Part shown: positions 52,257 through 60,663 of the stretch, one piece after another
How positions within the stretch are numbered: the stretch's first letter is position 1
Layout of the letters: every line of letters starts with the position of its first letter
Assembly (NCBI GenBank): GCA_031425195.1
Contig: JANPIX010000001.1
Span: forward strand, 124,001-188,000
Length of the DNA: 64,000 nucleotides
From: JANPIX01 sp031425195
GTDB lineage: Bacteria; Pseudomonadota; Alphaproteobacteria; Rhodobacterales; Rhodobacteraceae
Direction: 5' to 3'
Translations under genes and position numbers: made by a program
The notes under the pieces: generated by a model
Databases searched by the model: none
What the model saw: the letters and a program-made list of their open reading frames with translations, nothing else
Told to the model about the DNA's origin: nothing

Positions 52257-52489
52257 TGCACGCCGCCACCCTGACCTCGCCCAGATTGCAGCGCGTTTTA
52301 AAGGTGCTGTCGGACGGTCGTCCGCACACCACGCGCGACATCGTCCGCAAGGGTCGGGTGATGGCAGTGAGCGCCTGCATTTCAGAATTGCGGGAGAACG
52401 GCGCGGAGATTGGCTGCGTCAAGGCCCCCGCGAAGAGCCACGCCGGATGGGTGTGGACATACACGATGACGAAGGGACCAACGCCGTGA
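52256..52489 (+). CDS. Small winged-helix-like phage regulator
   Basis: A 77-residue basic protein with a helix-turn-helix-like start (LQRVLKVLSDGRPHTTRDIV) and GAEIGCVKAP wing-like segment, resembling helix-turn-helix proteins that read A/T-poor sites. ATG at 52256 shares a base with the previous stop. Probably DNA binding; target unknown. Confidence 0.65.
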   Translation: MHAATLTSPRLQRVLKVLSDGRPHTTRDIVRKGRVMAVSACISELRENGAEIGCVKAPAKSHAGWVWTYTMTKGPTP

Positions 52490-52716
52490 AGCAACTGGAT
52501 GATCGCGAAACACATGAGACCGCAGTAGCTGCGTTGGTGGAGAAGGGCATTGAACTGACCCATCGCGCTAGGCTCGTCGCAACCAACCCTCAAAATGCAT
52601 TTTTTGAGAGGATGCTGCTAGAAACAGCGTCATCAGTCGAGTTTTGGAGCTCGCTGGTCAGGAAGCACCGCGAAAAGATGTCCACGCCCTCCAGTGACGA
52701 GGTCGGCCATGGATAA
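52486..52716 (+). CDS. Small phage protein, helical
   Basis: A 76-residue protein that begins with GTG at 52486, which overlaps the previous stop (GTGA); AAGGGA lies eight bases upstream. Two helices with many charged residues; no family recognised. It overlaps the next gene by eight bases. Confidence 0.6.
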   Translation: MKQLDDRETHETAVAALVEKGIELTHRARLVATNPQNAFFERMLLETASSVEFWSSLVRKHREKMSTPSSDEVGHG

Positions 52717-53572
52717 GCTCCCTAAGCACACATCGACCGACGTCCAAATCGACCGTTTGGTGATCCCAGACGATCGACTTCGCCCTGTAGGCGAAGAGAA
52801 GGTGCGGGCATTGATGGCGCTGATCGAAGAGTTCGGGTTCATCGTCCCGATCACGGTTCGGCGCGCGTCCGGACGCATCACGCTGGTGGACGGTCTACAT
52901 CGCACTACGGCAATGCAGCGCCTGGGCCGCGAGACCATTCCAGCCATCGAGATCGACGGCACGTTGGCCAAGGCGCGCGGCGTGGAGGTTGCATCGAACC
53001 TCGTGGCTGGCATGACGCCATTGCAGGACGCGATCTTTCTTGCCGAGTGGGAAAAAGTCTATGTCGAACTGCATCCCGAAACGAAAGGTGGCATCGCCGG
53101 AGCGCGGGCCAAACATGGTATGCAACGGACAAATTTGTCCTTTGCAGAACTGGTCGCGGAAAGCCGGCAGGTAACCCCGCGTCAGATCCGTCGTATTGTG
53201 GCCGCTGCCGAAGCTCTAACCAGGGACGAAGCCCGCAGTCTGCAAGGGGCTGGTGTGCGCCTGCCGATTTCGGACATCCAGATCATCGGCAAAATTACCG
53301 ACCCGGACGAGCGGTTAGCAACGATCCAGAAGCTGGCCTTGGGTGCGGCTAAATCAGCAAGTGCAGCCCGCCGTGCTTGGCGCGCGGAAATTGGTGAAGA
53401 TACCGTCAGTCTCCAAGCGCCGGAACAACACCGCGACGAACAAGCACTCAAAGCCTTGCGCGATGGCTGGAACCGTTGTTCCGCTGCCGTTCGCCGCAAA
53501 TTTGCGACCGAGTTCGGGGATGAGATCATCCGCTGGTCTGACACCTACGTCGAACCGGACGAGGCCAAATGA
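52709..53572 (+). CDS. ParB-like nuclease-domain protein of the transposition module
   Basis: A 287-residue protein with an N-terminal ParB domain (about 12-105; SGRITLVDGLHRTTAMQRLG is the ParB Box II-like motif), a central helix-turn-helix region and a helical C-terminus. ParB-like proteins bind CTP or DNA. Its position immediately before the transposase gene, with a stop/start overlap, points to a role in transposition or phage DNA handling. GAGG lies seven bases before ATG 52709. Confidence 0.85.
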   Translation: MDKLPKHTSTDVQIDRLVIPDDRLRPVGEEKVRALMALIEEFGFIVPITVRRASGRITLVDGLHRTTAMQRLGRETIPAIEIDGTLAKARGVEVASNLVAGMTPLQDAIFLAEWEKVYVELHPETKGGIAGARAKHGMQRTNLSFAELVAESRQVTPRQIRRIVAAAEALTRDEARSLQGAGVRLPISDIQIIGKITDPDERLATIQKLALGAAKSASAARRAWRAEIGEDTVSLQAPEQHRDEQALKALRDGWNRCSAAVRRKFATEFGDEIIRWSDTYVEPDEAK

Positions 53573-55716
53573 TGGCCGACATTGAACCGACAAAAATCTG
53601 GTGGACCGCGACCGAAATTGCCGATGAAGGGCTGCGCGGCATGCCTGACAGTCAGCGTGGCGTGGACATGCTGGCCAAGCGCCAAAACTGGCGAGCGCAG
53701 CCCGGCTTTGCCCGCCGCCGCGAAGGCCGTGGCGGTGGCTGGGAATATCACTGGAAGCTTTTTCCGGACAGCGCACAACGGCAATTGCTGGCCGCCCTCA
53801 TGGCACCACGAGAGCCGTCGATGCCCGAGGACCGCGAGGGCGTGTGGAGCTGGTTTGAAGCACTTCCTGCCTCTGCCCAGGACGTCGCGAAGGCGCGCCT
53901 TCTGACACTTCAAAAGGTTGAGGCGTTGCTCGCGCAGAGCCATGAGACGAAGTTCGGCGCGGTGAACATGATCGCACGCGACACTGGTGTTGCGGCACGC
54001 AGTATCTGGAACTGGTTCGCTGCCGTCGAAGGTCGACGCACCGATGACCGGTTGCCTTATCTCGCTCCGCGCCACCGCGCCGGAGCCCGGCGGTTGGCTA
54101 AGGTCCATGCCGACCCTGAGTTCATGGACCTGATCAAGTCGAGCTTCCTGCGTCATGCGAAACCGACTTTCCGGTCCGTCTATCGCGAGGCCGTTCGCAT
54201 TGCCGCTGCCAAGGGCATCGACATTCTGACTGAAAAGACAGCCAAGCGCCGCTACCGCGCAGAAGTGTCGAAGGTCACCGAGGTGCTGGCTCGTGAAGGG
54301 GTGGAAGCCTATCGTCGATATTTCCCGACGCAAACGCGTGACAAGAGTGTGCTTGCACCACTTGAGGGCGTGAACGCCGACTTCCACACCTGGGATGTCA
54401 TGGTGCGTTGGCCTTTGGAGAAAGGGCAGGAAAAGGCATACGTCGGACGGCCTCTGATGGTCATGTTTCAGGACCTTTTTTCTGGAAAGTTATTGGCCTG
54501 GCGCGTCGATCAGTCGGCCACCAGCATGGCTGTCAAGCTGGCCGCAGGCGACATGATCGAAACCTACGGCATTCCGGAACATGTGTTGTTTGACAATGGC
54601 CGGGAATTTGCATCGAAGGCGATCACCGGCGGTGCCTCGAGCCGGTTCCGGTTCAAGGTCAAGGAAGACGACCTCCCTGGGCTATTCACATCAATGGATT
54701 GCAAGATCCATTGGGCGACGCCTTACAGCGGTCAGTCAAAGCCGATCGAGCGCGCCTTTCGGGATCTCGCCGGCACAGTCGCAAAAGACCCGCGCTTTGA
54801 CGGTGCCTACACCGGCAACAAGCCGACTTCAAAACCAGAAGACTATGGCAGTCGGGCAATCGATCTCGAAGTGTTCCTGACCGTCATTGCCCAGGGCATC
54901 GACGAACACAATGCGCGCCAGGGCCGAACCTCCGACATCGCCTTTGGACGGTCGTTCAATGACGTGTTCGAGGAAGCATATGGCAAAGCCCAGATCCGCA
55001 AGGCCACGGAGGCGCAGCGCCGGTTCTGGATGATGGGTGCCGAAGGCCTGAGCGCCGCAAAGAAAAGCGGTCTGATCAAATTCGAGGGCAACGAATACTG
55101 GGCACCGTGGTGTCAGTCGATTGCAGGCGAACGCATCATCGTGCGGTTCGACCCTGCTGACTATTGGTCGGGCCTCCATGTCTACAGCGCTGAGAATGCC
55201 TATCTCGGCCATGTGCCCTGCAAGGCCAAAGTCGGCTTCTTCGACACCGACGAGGCGCGCACGCTGGCGAAGGTCAAACGCGAGTACCAGAAGCGCGACA
55301 AGGCTGCCGTGGCCGCTCACAAGCGCTACCGCGCGGCCGAGTTGGGCCAGATGCTGGACGACCTGCCCACTGCACCGATGGCGCCAGTGGAGGCAAAGGT
55401 GGTGCGGCCTGTGTTCGGTGGCGCAACGCCCGAAGATCGCCGCCGCCCTGCGCCGCCCACGCCGCAAGCCGATCAGGCACTTGCAGCCGTGCAGGCAGGG
55501 ATTGCCGCAGACATTTCGATGCGAGCGGCATTGGCGGAAAACGAGGAAAGCCCGCGCGAGCGGTTCCGCCGCGCCTTGGAATTGCAGCGGGCAGAGGCAC
55601 GGGGTGAAGAGCTGACCCGCGACCAGCGCCAGTGGCTCGGCCGCTATGCAGAGACATCGGAATACAGGGGAGAGAAGACGCTCCACGACGACTTTGGCGA
55701 CACGATGTTCGCCTGA
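53569..55716 (+). CDS. MuA-type DDE transposase
   Basis: A 715-residue transposase. The N-terminal third binds DNA ends, the middle holds the RNase H-like core with catalytic D271, D342 and E394 (very near Mu A's D269/D336/E392), then the beta-barrel and a C-terminal region that would contact the MuB-like ATPase. It carries out replicative transposition of the phage. Two ATG codons begin it; 53569 overlaps the preceding stop. Confidence 0.95.
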   Translation: MMADIEPTKIWWTATEIADEGLRGMPDSQRGVDMLAKRQNWRAQPGFARRREGRGGGWEYHWKLFPDSAQRQLLAALMAPREPSMPEDREGVWSWFEALPASAQDVAKARLLTLQKVEALLAQSHETKFGAVNMIARDTGVAARSIWNWFAAVEGRRTDDRLPYLAPRHRAGARRLAKVHADPEFMDLIKSSFLRHAKPTFRSVYREAVRIAAAKGIDILTEKTAKRRYRAEVSKVTEVLAREGVEAYRRYFPTQTRDKSVLAPLEGVNADFHTWDVMVRWPLEKGQEKAYVGRPLMVMFQDLFSGKLLAWRVDQSATSMAVKLAAGDMIETYGIPEHVLFDNGREFASKAITGGASSRFRFKVKEDDLPGLFTSMDCKIHWATPYSGQSKPIERAFRDLAGTVAKDPRFDGAYTGNKPTSKPEDYGSRAIDLEVFLTVIAQGIDEHNARQGRTSDIAFGRSFNDVFEEAYGKAQIRKATEAQRRFWMMGAEGLSAAKKSGLIKFEGNEYWAPWCQSIAGERIIVRFDPADYWSGLHVYSAENAYLGHVPCKAKVGFFDTDEARTLAKVKREYQKRDKAAVAAHKRYRAAELGQMLDDLPTAPMAPVEAKVVRPVFGGATPEDRRRPAPPTPQADQALAAVQAGIAADISMRAALAENEESPRERFRRALELQRAEARGEELTRDQRQWLGRYAETSEYRGEKTLHDDFGDTMFA

Positions 55717-55783
55717 CCGACGACCCGCCTGGGGGCGTGGCGAGACCACAGGGCGGCAAGAAACAGACGAGTGAAGATGGGGA

Positions 55784-56527
55784 ATGGCAGTGACCAAGAA
55801 CAATTACAATTCAGTCGCGGCGTTACGCAACATGAGCGCGCTCGTGGACCTGATCGACCGCACGCAGAACCGGCAATATGGCCTGCCCGGCATGGCCTGT
55901 TTTTACGGCTTTGCCGGCTTCGGCAAGACATGGGCGGCGACCTATGCGGCCAACAAGTTTCAGGCCTACGTGGTCCAGGTGAACGACCACTGGCGCGCGA
56001 GGTTCTTTTGTCAGGCCGTCCTGCGCGACATGGGCCTGAAGCCCACCAATACCGTTGCCGAAATGATCGAACAGATCGGCCAACACATGGGTGCCACCGG
56101 CCGCTGCCTGATTATTGACGAAGCGGACCATCTGATAAAGCGCAACATGATCGAACTGACGCGGTCGATCTATGAGGCCTCGGGACAGCCCGTGATCCTG
56201 ATCGGCGAAGAAGGTCTGCCGCAGAACCTGCAGCAATGGGAGCGTGTCCATAGCCGGATGCTGAGCTGGGTCGCGGCACAGCCGGTCGTGATCAGCGAGA
56301 TGAAGGCGCTTGCAGACATCTACTGCCCGGGTGTGCGCCTCGACGATGCGCTTCTGGCAGGCCTTCTGCGGGCCTGCGGTGGATCGGTCCGGCGCATCTG
56401 CACCAATCTGGCGGGTATGCGTGAGTTTGCTGCAAAGATGAACCGGTCGGAATTGACGCCGGATAGCTGGGGCAAGAACACCTTCGACACCGGCGAAGCG
56501 CCAGTGCCGCGGAGGGCGGTGGCATGA
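55784..56527 (+). CDS. MuB-type AAA ATPase (target DNA activator)
   Basis: A 247-residue AAA ATPase with Walker A GFAGFGKT at 42-49 and Walker B LIIDEAD at 109-115. MuB/TnsC-like proteins coat target DNA, protect the phage genome from self-insertion and activate MuA. It follows the transposase gene after 67 bases and overlaps the next gene by four. Confidence 0.92.
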   Translation: MAVTKNNYNSVAALRNMSALVDLIDRTQNRQYGLPGMACFYGFAGFGKTWAATYAANKFQAYVVQVNDHWRARFFCQAVLRDMGLKPTNTVAEMIEQIGQHMGATGRCLIIDEADHLIKRNMIELTRSIYEASGQPVILIGEEGLPQNLQQWERVHSRMLSWVAAQPVVISEMKALADIYCPGVRLDDALLAGLLRACGGSVRRICTNLAGMREFAAKMNRSELTPDSWGKNTFDTGEAPVPRRAVA

Positions 56528-57066
56528 AGGTCCTTGGCAATCGCGCCTCGGTTGATGAGGCAATCTGGACGACGGCGCAGCGCCTCAGAGAATTCAGCTA
56601 TGCCCAACTGGCTGTCGAGGCAAAATCGAACATCGACCGCGTCACCCGGCTGGTCAAAGAATGGCAGGCCGCGGGCAAGGCCGAAATGATCGTTGCGCCT
56701 GCTGGCAGGCGGCGGATGTTCCGCGTCATTGCTGGCGGGTTGCCAATCACGGCAGCGATCGGTTCTGCACAAGGCAACATGTGGCGGGCGATGCGCAGTT
56801 GCCGTTCATTCTGCCCGACCGATCTGGCGATGCTGGCAAGCAACGACATGGTCAAGGTCACGGTCGAGGATGCCACAGCCTACTGCCAGATGCTGAACCG
56901 CGCCAATTACCTGCGGGTCGAGCGCAAGGCAGTGCCGCCTGCGCGCGAAGCGATCTACCGCCTGATCCGCAACACGGGCCCTGGTGCGCCGACGCTGCGC
57001 CGCATCCGCGCGGTTGTCGATCCGAACCTGAACGAGATCGTCCACGTGGCTGGGGGTATGCAATGA
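56524..57066 (+). CDS. Phage early protein with winged-helix start
   Basis: A 180-residue protein. Residues 8-70 look like a winged helix (TTAQRLREFSYAQLAVEAKS, then a basic wing). The C-terminal part has the LMRSCRSFCPTDLAML-like segment (AMRSCRSFCPTDLAML here). It is fixed between MuB and the next regulator in this type of phage and probably binds DNA. ATG overlaps the ATPase stop. Confidence 0.72.
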   Translation: MKVLGNRASVDEAIWTTAQRLREFSYAQLAVEAKSNIDRVTRLVKEWQAAGKAEMIVAPAGRRRMFRVIAGGLPITAAIGSAQGNMWRAMRSCRSFCPTDLAMLASNDMVKVTVEDATAYCQMLNRANYLRVERKAVPPAREAIYRLIRNTGPGAPTLRRIRAVVDPNLNEIVHVAGGMQ

Positions 57067-57443
57067 CTGAAATGTCAATTCCAGAAGCAGTTGCCCGCGA
57101 GGCATGGGGCCCGGAAATTCCGGCTTGGGTGCTGGATCTTGCACAGGTCTGTGCGCTGACCAGTCAGAGCCGGGTGGCGGCGAAGATGGATTACTCGCCG
57201 ACCGTTATCAGCTCGGTCCTGAGGGCCAAGTACACAGGCAATCTCGCGACCATTGAAGAGGTATTTAACGGGGCCTTTAACGGGGTGGTCGTTGACTGTC
57301 CTGCCCTGGGAACGATGCCCGCCAATGAATGCCGCAAATGGCGGGATCGATCGACCACCTTCGTCGTCGGAAACCCGATGAAGCGGGACATGTACCGCGC
57401 CTGCAACCGCTGCGCGCGCAACGGCAAGGGGGCTGAAGCATGA
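57063..57443 (+). CDS. Phage early regulator, helix-turn-helix type
   Basis: A 126-residue protein with a helix-turn-helix (SQSRVAAKMDYSPTVISSVL) near residue 40, followed by a conserved DCPALGTMPANEC stretch and a Cys-containing tail. It resembles the small XRE-like regulators found after the MuB gene in Mu-like phages of alphaproteobacteria. GGGGG lies before the ATG, and it overlaps genes on both sides. Confidence 0.75.
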   Translation: MTEMSIPEAVAREAWGPEIPAWVLDLAQVCALTSQSRVAAKMDYSPTVISSVLRAKYTGNLATIEEVFNGAFNGVVVDCPALGTMPANECRKWRDRSTTFVVGNPMKRDMYRACNRCARNGKGAEA

Positions 57444-57808
57444 ACGGTTTGGGTTCTGAAATCACGTTGGTCGATGCGGAAGCACTGATTGATGCCTATG
57501 CCGCGCTGCGGAATGTGCCGCGCGACATGCTGACGGATAAACGCAGCCAGACTGCGATGATCACAGGTTTGCGGCATCAACTGATCTGGCTGCTGCGGGC
57601 GTGGACACCTTTGTCCTTTGCCCAGATCGGGCAGGTCATGGGCGGGCGCGACTATGCGACCATCCATGCCGCCAACGCGAAGATCTGTGACCGCATCTGT
57701 CGGGATACCGATTACCGGGCGCATGTCGCGGACAGCATGGTGAGCTTGCGGGCAGTCCTTCAAGGCAACCCCGCACAGGCCAAGGGTGAGACACGCCATG
57801 TCGCATGA
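57440..57808 (+). CDS. DnaA domain IV-like phage protein
   Basis: A 122-residue protein with a match to the DnaA domain IV signature: LSFAQIGQVMGGRDYATIHAA at residues about 55-75, where DnaA has LSLPEIGRAFGGRDHTTVLHA-like sequence (the His is Tyr here). No AAA part is present. It may bind DnaA-box-like sequences or interact with host replication initiation. Overlaps its neighbours by four and eleven bases. Confidence 0.8.
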   Translation: MNGLGSEITLVDAEALIDAYAALRNVPRDMLTDKRSQTAMITGLRHQLIWLLRAWTPLSFAQIGQVMGGRDYATIHAANAKICDRICRDTDYRAHVADSMVSLRAVLQGNPAQAKGETRHVA

Positions 57809-58046
57809 TCCGAAGCCGATATCGAAGCCCGTCGAACCCTGGACCCCGCGCGAGATGTTCGAAGTGGCTTCGCGGGGACTTGGCAAGGTCGTCAGGGACG
57901 ATGTCCGCGGCATGACCCTGCTGTCGATCGACGAAATTTCCGCAATGGCTGGGGCGCTGATTGCCCTTGGCCTGGTGGCGACACTGCCGGGGGAAACGAG
58001 CCCCGGCGACCTGATCCTGAAACCCATGAAAGGAGATCGCGGATGA
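57798..58046 (+). CDS. Small phage protein
   Basis: An 82-residue protein with a hydrophobic middle (DEISAMAGALIALGLVATL) that is more likely an amphipathic helix than a membrane segment. It starts inside the preceding gene and overlaps the DUF3164 gene by four bases. Family unknown. Confidence 0.6.
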   Translation: MSHDPKPISKPVEPWTPREMFEVASRGLGKVVRDDVRGMTLLSIDEISAMAGALIALGLVATLPGETSPGDLILKPMKGDRG

Positions 58047-58717
58047 CACCCGAGATCAATGAACCGACAATGCCGAGCCAAGGCCTGCCCATGAATGACG
58101 GACCGATCATGATCGGCAACGTGCCGCATATGATGGACGCCCAAGGTCGGTTTCAGCCGATCAGCACCATCAAGGCGCAAGACATGCTGATGGATGAAGT
58201 CGTCCGGCGGATCATCGGGTACGCCATGCCGCTGTCGGATCAGGTAAGCCGCTTCAAGGCTCACACCTTCGACGACATCAGCGGTTTCGAGGCGATCCTT
58301 GCCCAGGAGTACGGTGGGAAGGTCGGCGGGGCGAAGGGGAACAAGACCCTGATGTCGTTTGACGGGCTGTTCAAGGTCACCGTCCAGGTGGCTGACAACA
58401 TCGCCTTCGGGCCCGAGTTGCAGGTGGCCAAGGGCCTTGTCGACGAGTGTCTGAACGAATGGGCGGCAGATGCGCGTGACGAGTTGAAGGCCATCGTGAC
58501 CCGTGCCTTCAACACCGACAAGGAAGGCCAGATCAACCGCGCCGAGATCTTCATGCTGCTGCGACTGGAGATTACCGATCCGCGCTGGCAGCAGGCGATG
58601 CGCGCGATCCGCGACGCCATGCGGATCGTGGGGTCCAAAACCTATGTGCGCTGCTACCGCAGGCCGACGTTCGACGCAGGCTGGGAAGCGGTGACCATCG
58701 ATCTGGCCAAGGCATAG
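58043..58717 (+). CDS. DUF3164 phage protein
   Basis: A 224-residue protein of a family that is widespread in Mu- and B3-like phages: DGRFQPIST-like start (DAQGRFQPISTIKAQ here), DEVVRRII, and the C-terminal YVRCYRRP segment. Its function is unknown; the linkage with transposition genes suggests an early DNA role. Confidence 0.85.
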   Translation: MTPEINEPTMPSQGLPMNDGPIMIGNVPHMMDAQGRFQPISTIKAQDMLMDEVVRRIIGYAMPLSDQVSRFKAHTFDDISGFEAILAQEYGGKVGGAKGNKTLMSFDGLFKVTVQVADNIAFGPELQVAKGLVDECLNEWAADARDELKAIVTRAFNTDKEGQINRAEIFMLLRLEITDPRWQQAMRAIRDAMRIVGSKTYVRCYRRPTFDAGWEAVTIDLAKA

Positions 58718-58726
58718 GGGGCGGGG

Positions 58727-58954
58727 ATGGATATCAATGTTTCGATCCCTGTCGGCGAAGTCGTCAGCGCGCTTGCCGACGACGCCGGCCTGATCCTCGA
58801 TCTTCTCTCGGACTATGCCGACCCCGAAGCCTTTGACCGCGCGGGGCTGATCAAGGACATCGCCGACGTTCATTCCGGCAGCGCCGCGCACCGCCGGATC
58901 GCGCCCTTCCTGCGCGCGCTGGCCGATGCCCTGGAAGAGCAGGAGCTGGAATGA
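58727..58954 (+). CDS. Small acidic phage protein
   Basis: A 75-residue acidic protein with an AVLADDAGLILDLLSDYAD-like helical start. It precedes another small gene with a four-base overlap. No family recognised. Confidence 0.6.
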   Translation: MDINVSIPVGEVVSALADDAGLILDLLSDYADPEAFDRAGLIKDIADVHSGSAAHRRIAPFLRALADALEEQELE

Positions 58955-59220
58955 TGGCTGGACCTCTGACAACCATCACAGTCAACGATGACGACGTCGC
59001 GTTCCGTGAGGAGAGCCTCGCGCTGCTGGCGCGCTACCTCAACCCTAACACTCCCGAGCGCCTGCTGGCGCTGGCCGCGCATCTGACGGGTCAGTTGATC
59101 GCTTTGCAGAACCAGCGCCGCACCACGCCAGAGATGGCGTTGGCGATCGTCAATGAAAATCTTGTGCTGGGCAACCGCAGCGTGGTCGCTGGCCTCGACG
59201 CCACGCGGGGGTCGGCATGA
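58951..59220 (+). CDS. Small phage protein
   Basis: An 89-residue acidic protein; two adjacent ATGs, AGGAG five to eight bases upstream. Helical LALAAHLTGQLIALQNQ part in the middle. The stop overlaps the next tiny gene. Unknown function. Confidence 0.6.
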   Translation: MMAGPLTTITVNDDDVAFREESLALLARYLNPNTPERLLALAAHLTGQLIALQNQRRTTPEMALAIVNENLVLGNRSVVAGLDATRGSA

Positions 59221-59393
59221 TGGCGGTTATTAGTACGGCTCTGGCGGTTGTCCTGCTGCTTGCAGGTTTCATCATGGCGATGGGCGTCGGCCGGGCCGCC
59301 CACATCGGCGACCGGGCTTCGGTCCGCTTCGGCGCGTTCATGGTCATCGCAATTTGGGTGGTGTCTGAGTTTCTGCGGCTGGGAGGCGTGTGA
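59217..59393 (+). CDS. Tiny two-helix membrane protein
   Basis: A 58-residue protein with two hydrophobic segments (about 3-22 and 38-54) and a basic middle (VGRAAHIGDRASVR). Its ATG overlaps the previous stop and its stop overlaps the next ATG. Too short for standard gene callers. Confidence 0.6.
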   Translation: MMAVISTALAVVLLLAGFIMAMGVGRAAHIGDRASVRFGAFMVIAIWVVSEFLRLGGV

Positions 59394-59530
59394 TGCATAG
59401 CCGGGAAATCATGACCCTGATTATCTTCGCGGTGATCTTCGTGACGGCGCTGGCAAAGGGCTGGCAGGGCGTCGCCTTGGCCTTCGGTATCTACACGCTG
59501 CTGCTCGGCTGCAAACTGGCGGGGGTTTAG
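59393..59530 (+). CDS. Tiny membrane protein
   Basis: A 45-residue hydrophobic protein (TLIIFAVIFVTAL, then KGWQGVALAFGIYTLLLG). Its ATG shares a base with the preceding stop. Follows the pattern of stacked tiny membrane proteins in this operon. Confidence 0.55.
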   Translation: MHSREIMTLIIFAVIFVTALAKGWQGVALAFGIYTLLLGCKLAGV

Positions 59531-59531
59531 G

Positions 59532-59711
59532 ATGGCGATCTTTAGCATGCTATGTGCGGTCGGCCTGCTTGCTGTAGCCTTGTTCGGAGCTTTCAATTTC
59601 GGCTGCGCCTGGCAAAGGAACGAACGAGGCGGCGAGCCGGAAATGATCTTCATCCTGATCGCGCTGGCGCTGATCAGTCTTTTCGCAGGCTACTTGAGCG
59701 GAGTGCTGTGA
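59532..59711 (+). CDS. Tiny two-helix membrane protein
   Basis: A 59-residue protein with hydrophobic helices at about 3-23 and 38-58 separated by a charged loop (WQRNERGGEPE). Starts one base after the preceding stop, and its TGA overlaps the next ATG. Confidence 0.55.
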   Translation: MAIFSMLCAVGLLAVALFGAFNFGCAWQRNERGGEPEMIFILIALALISLFAGYLSGVL

Positions 59712-60235
59712 TGAAGCGCAGAGCAAAAACTATTTCCGAAGTGACGCGATCCAGTTCGGTTGAAATGGGATCCAATTTGACGACAGAGCATTCGACCAGA
59801 ATGCGCGAGTATCAGGTGGAAGTCCCAGCAGGGTGGAAGGTGCTTCGCGCAGTTTTTTGTCAAGCTCCGCTCGTGCCGAGTAGATTAGATGCGCCAGGTA
59901 ATCTCGCTTCGTTGGATCAAGAGTTTGTCCAGCTCTTTCCAAATGTGCTGTTGTGCCATCCGGAAGCAGATGGTCAAGCAGTTCTCCGAGAATTTGAAGG
60001 GTGTTCGAACTGGGAATTCGGCGTCCTTGATGCCGACGGCCAATACCAACTACCTGCGCAAATGCGTCCAGCCTTCGCATTGCTGCCTCTGGCAACTCCC
60101 ATTTCATCTCGTTCGGATCGAGGATCACGCGTCGAATGCCTTGTTCTGGTTCCAATGATTCGTTTCCCTTGTGATCCTGCAGAAACGCTTCCACCGCTCC
60201 GCCTCTTTGTCGATGGAAAAGAGTTGGTTTCATAA
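59711..60235 (+). CDS. Hypothetical phage protein of low-GC composition (strand uncertain)
   Basis: A 174-residue protein whose ATG overlaps the previous stop (GGAG seven bases upstream) and whose TAA overlaps the next ATG, so it fits the operon. Its GC content is clearly lower than that of the neighbours (near 50 percent at codon positions 2 and 3). No family recognised. A 167-codon frame occupies the opposite strand (60233 to 59730) and is also plausible. The operon linkage favours the plus strand. Confidence 0.5.
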   Translation: MKRRAKTISEVTRSSSVEMGSNLTTEHSTRMREYQVEVPAGWKVLRAVFCQAPLVPSRLDAPGNLASLDQEFVQLFPNVLLCHPEADGQAVLREFEGCSNWEFGVLDADGQYQLPAQMRPAFALLPLATPISSRSDRGSRVECLVLVPMIRFPCDPAETLPPLRLFVDGKELVS

Positions 60236-60663
60236 TGGTTGCCTACAGCTTCAAAGACCGCTTTGCCGAGGCCATCCGCGAGGGTTGGAAGACCCAGACC
60301 ATTCGTGGCCGGCGGGATCGCCATGCCCGCCCTGGTGAGAAGATCAGTCTCTACACCGGCATGCGCACGAAACAGTGCCGCAAGATTGCCGATGCGATCT
60401 GCACCGAGGTTATGAAGATCACGCTGATGTTCGATCAGGACGGTGTGATCGACAGGATCGTCACCGATGATGTGCCGGTGCGCGATCTGGACGCATTTGC
60501 CGCGCGTGACGGGTTTGTCGACGTTGACGACATGTCCGCCTTCTGGCGCACCGAACATGGGCCGGTTGGCGTGTTCCACGGGGTGCTGATCGAATGGGCA
60601 GCTCCGCGCGATGTCGGGACTGGCGATGGTGACGGTCGTGCCCCAGATGCGGGGGAACGTTGA
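60235..60663 (+). CDS. ASCH-like domain phage protein
   Basis: A 142-residue protein with KTQTIRGRR and HARPGEKISLYTGMRTKQCRKI, which match the ASCH/PUA-like fold that binds RNA or nucleic-acid ligands. ATG 60235 shares a base with the previous stop. It may act in phage control or host RNA interaction; unproved. Confidence 0.7.
   Translation: MVAYSFKDRFAEAIREGWKTQTIRGRRDRHARPGEKISLYTGMRTKQCRKIADAICTEVMKITLMFDQDGVIDRIVTDDVPVRDLDAFAARDGFVDVDDMSAFWRTEHGPVGVFHGVLIEWAAPRDVGTGDGDGRAPDAGER

Noticed and set aside
57264..57285. Direct repeat TTTAACGGGG twice, 12 bases apart
   Set aside because: It lies in codons for a repeated FNG pattern of a conserved phage protein, so coding constraint explains it.
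59730..60233. Minus-strand 167-codon frame called as the gene
   Set aside because: Only weak ribosome binding site, and the plus-strand frame is linked to both neighbours by overlapping stop/start signals; kept as an open alternative in the findings.
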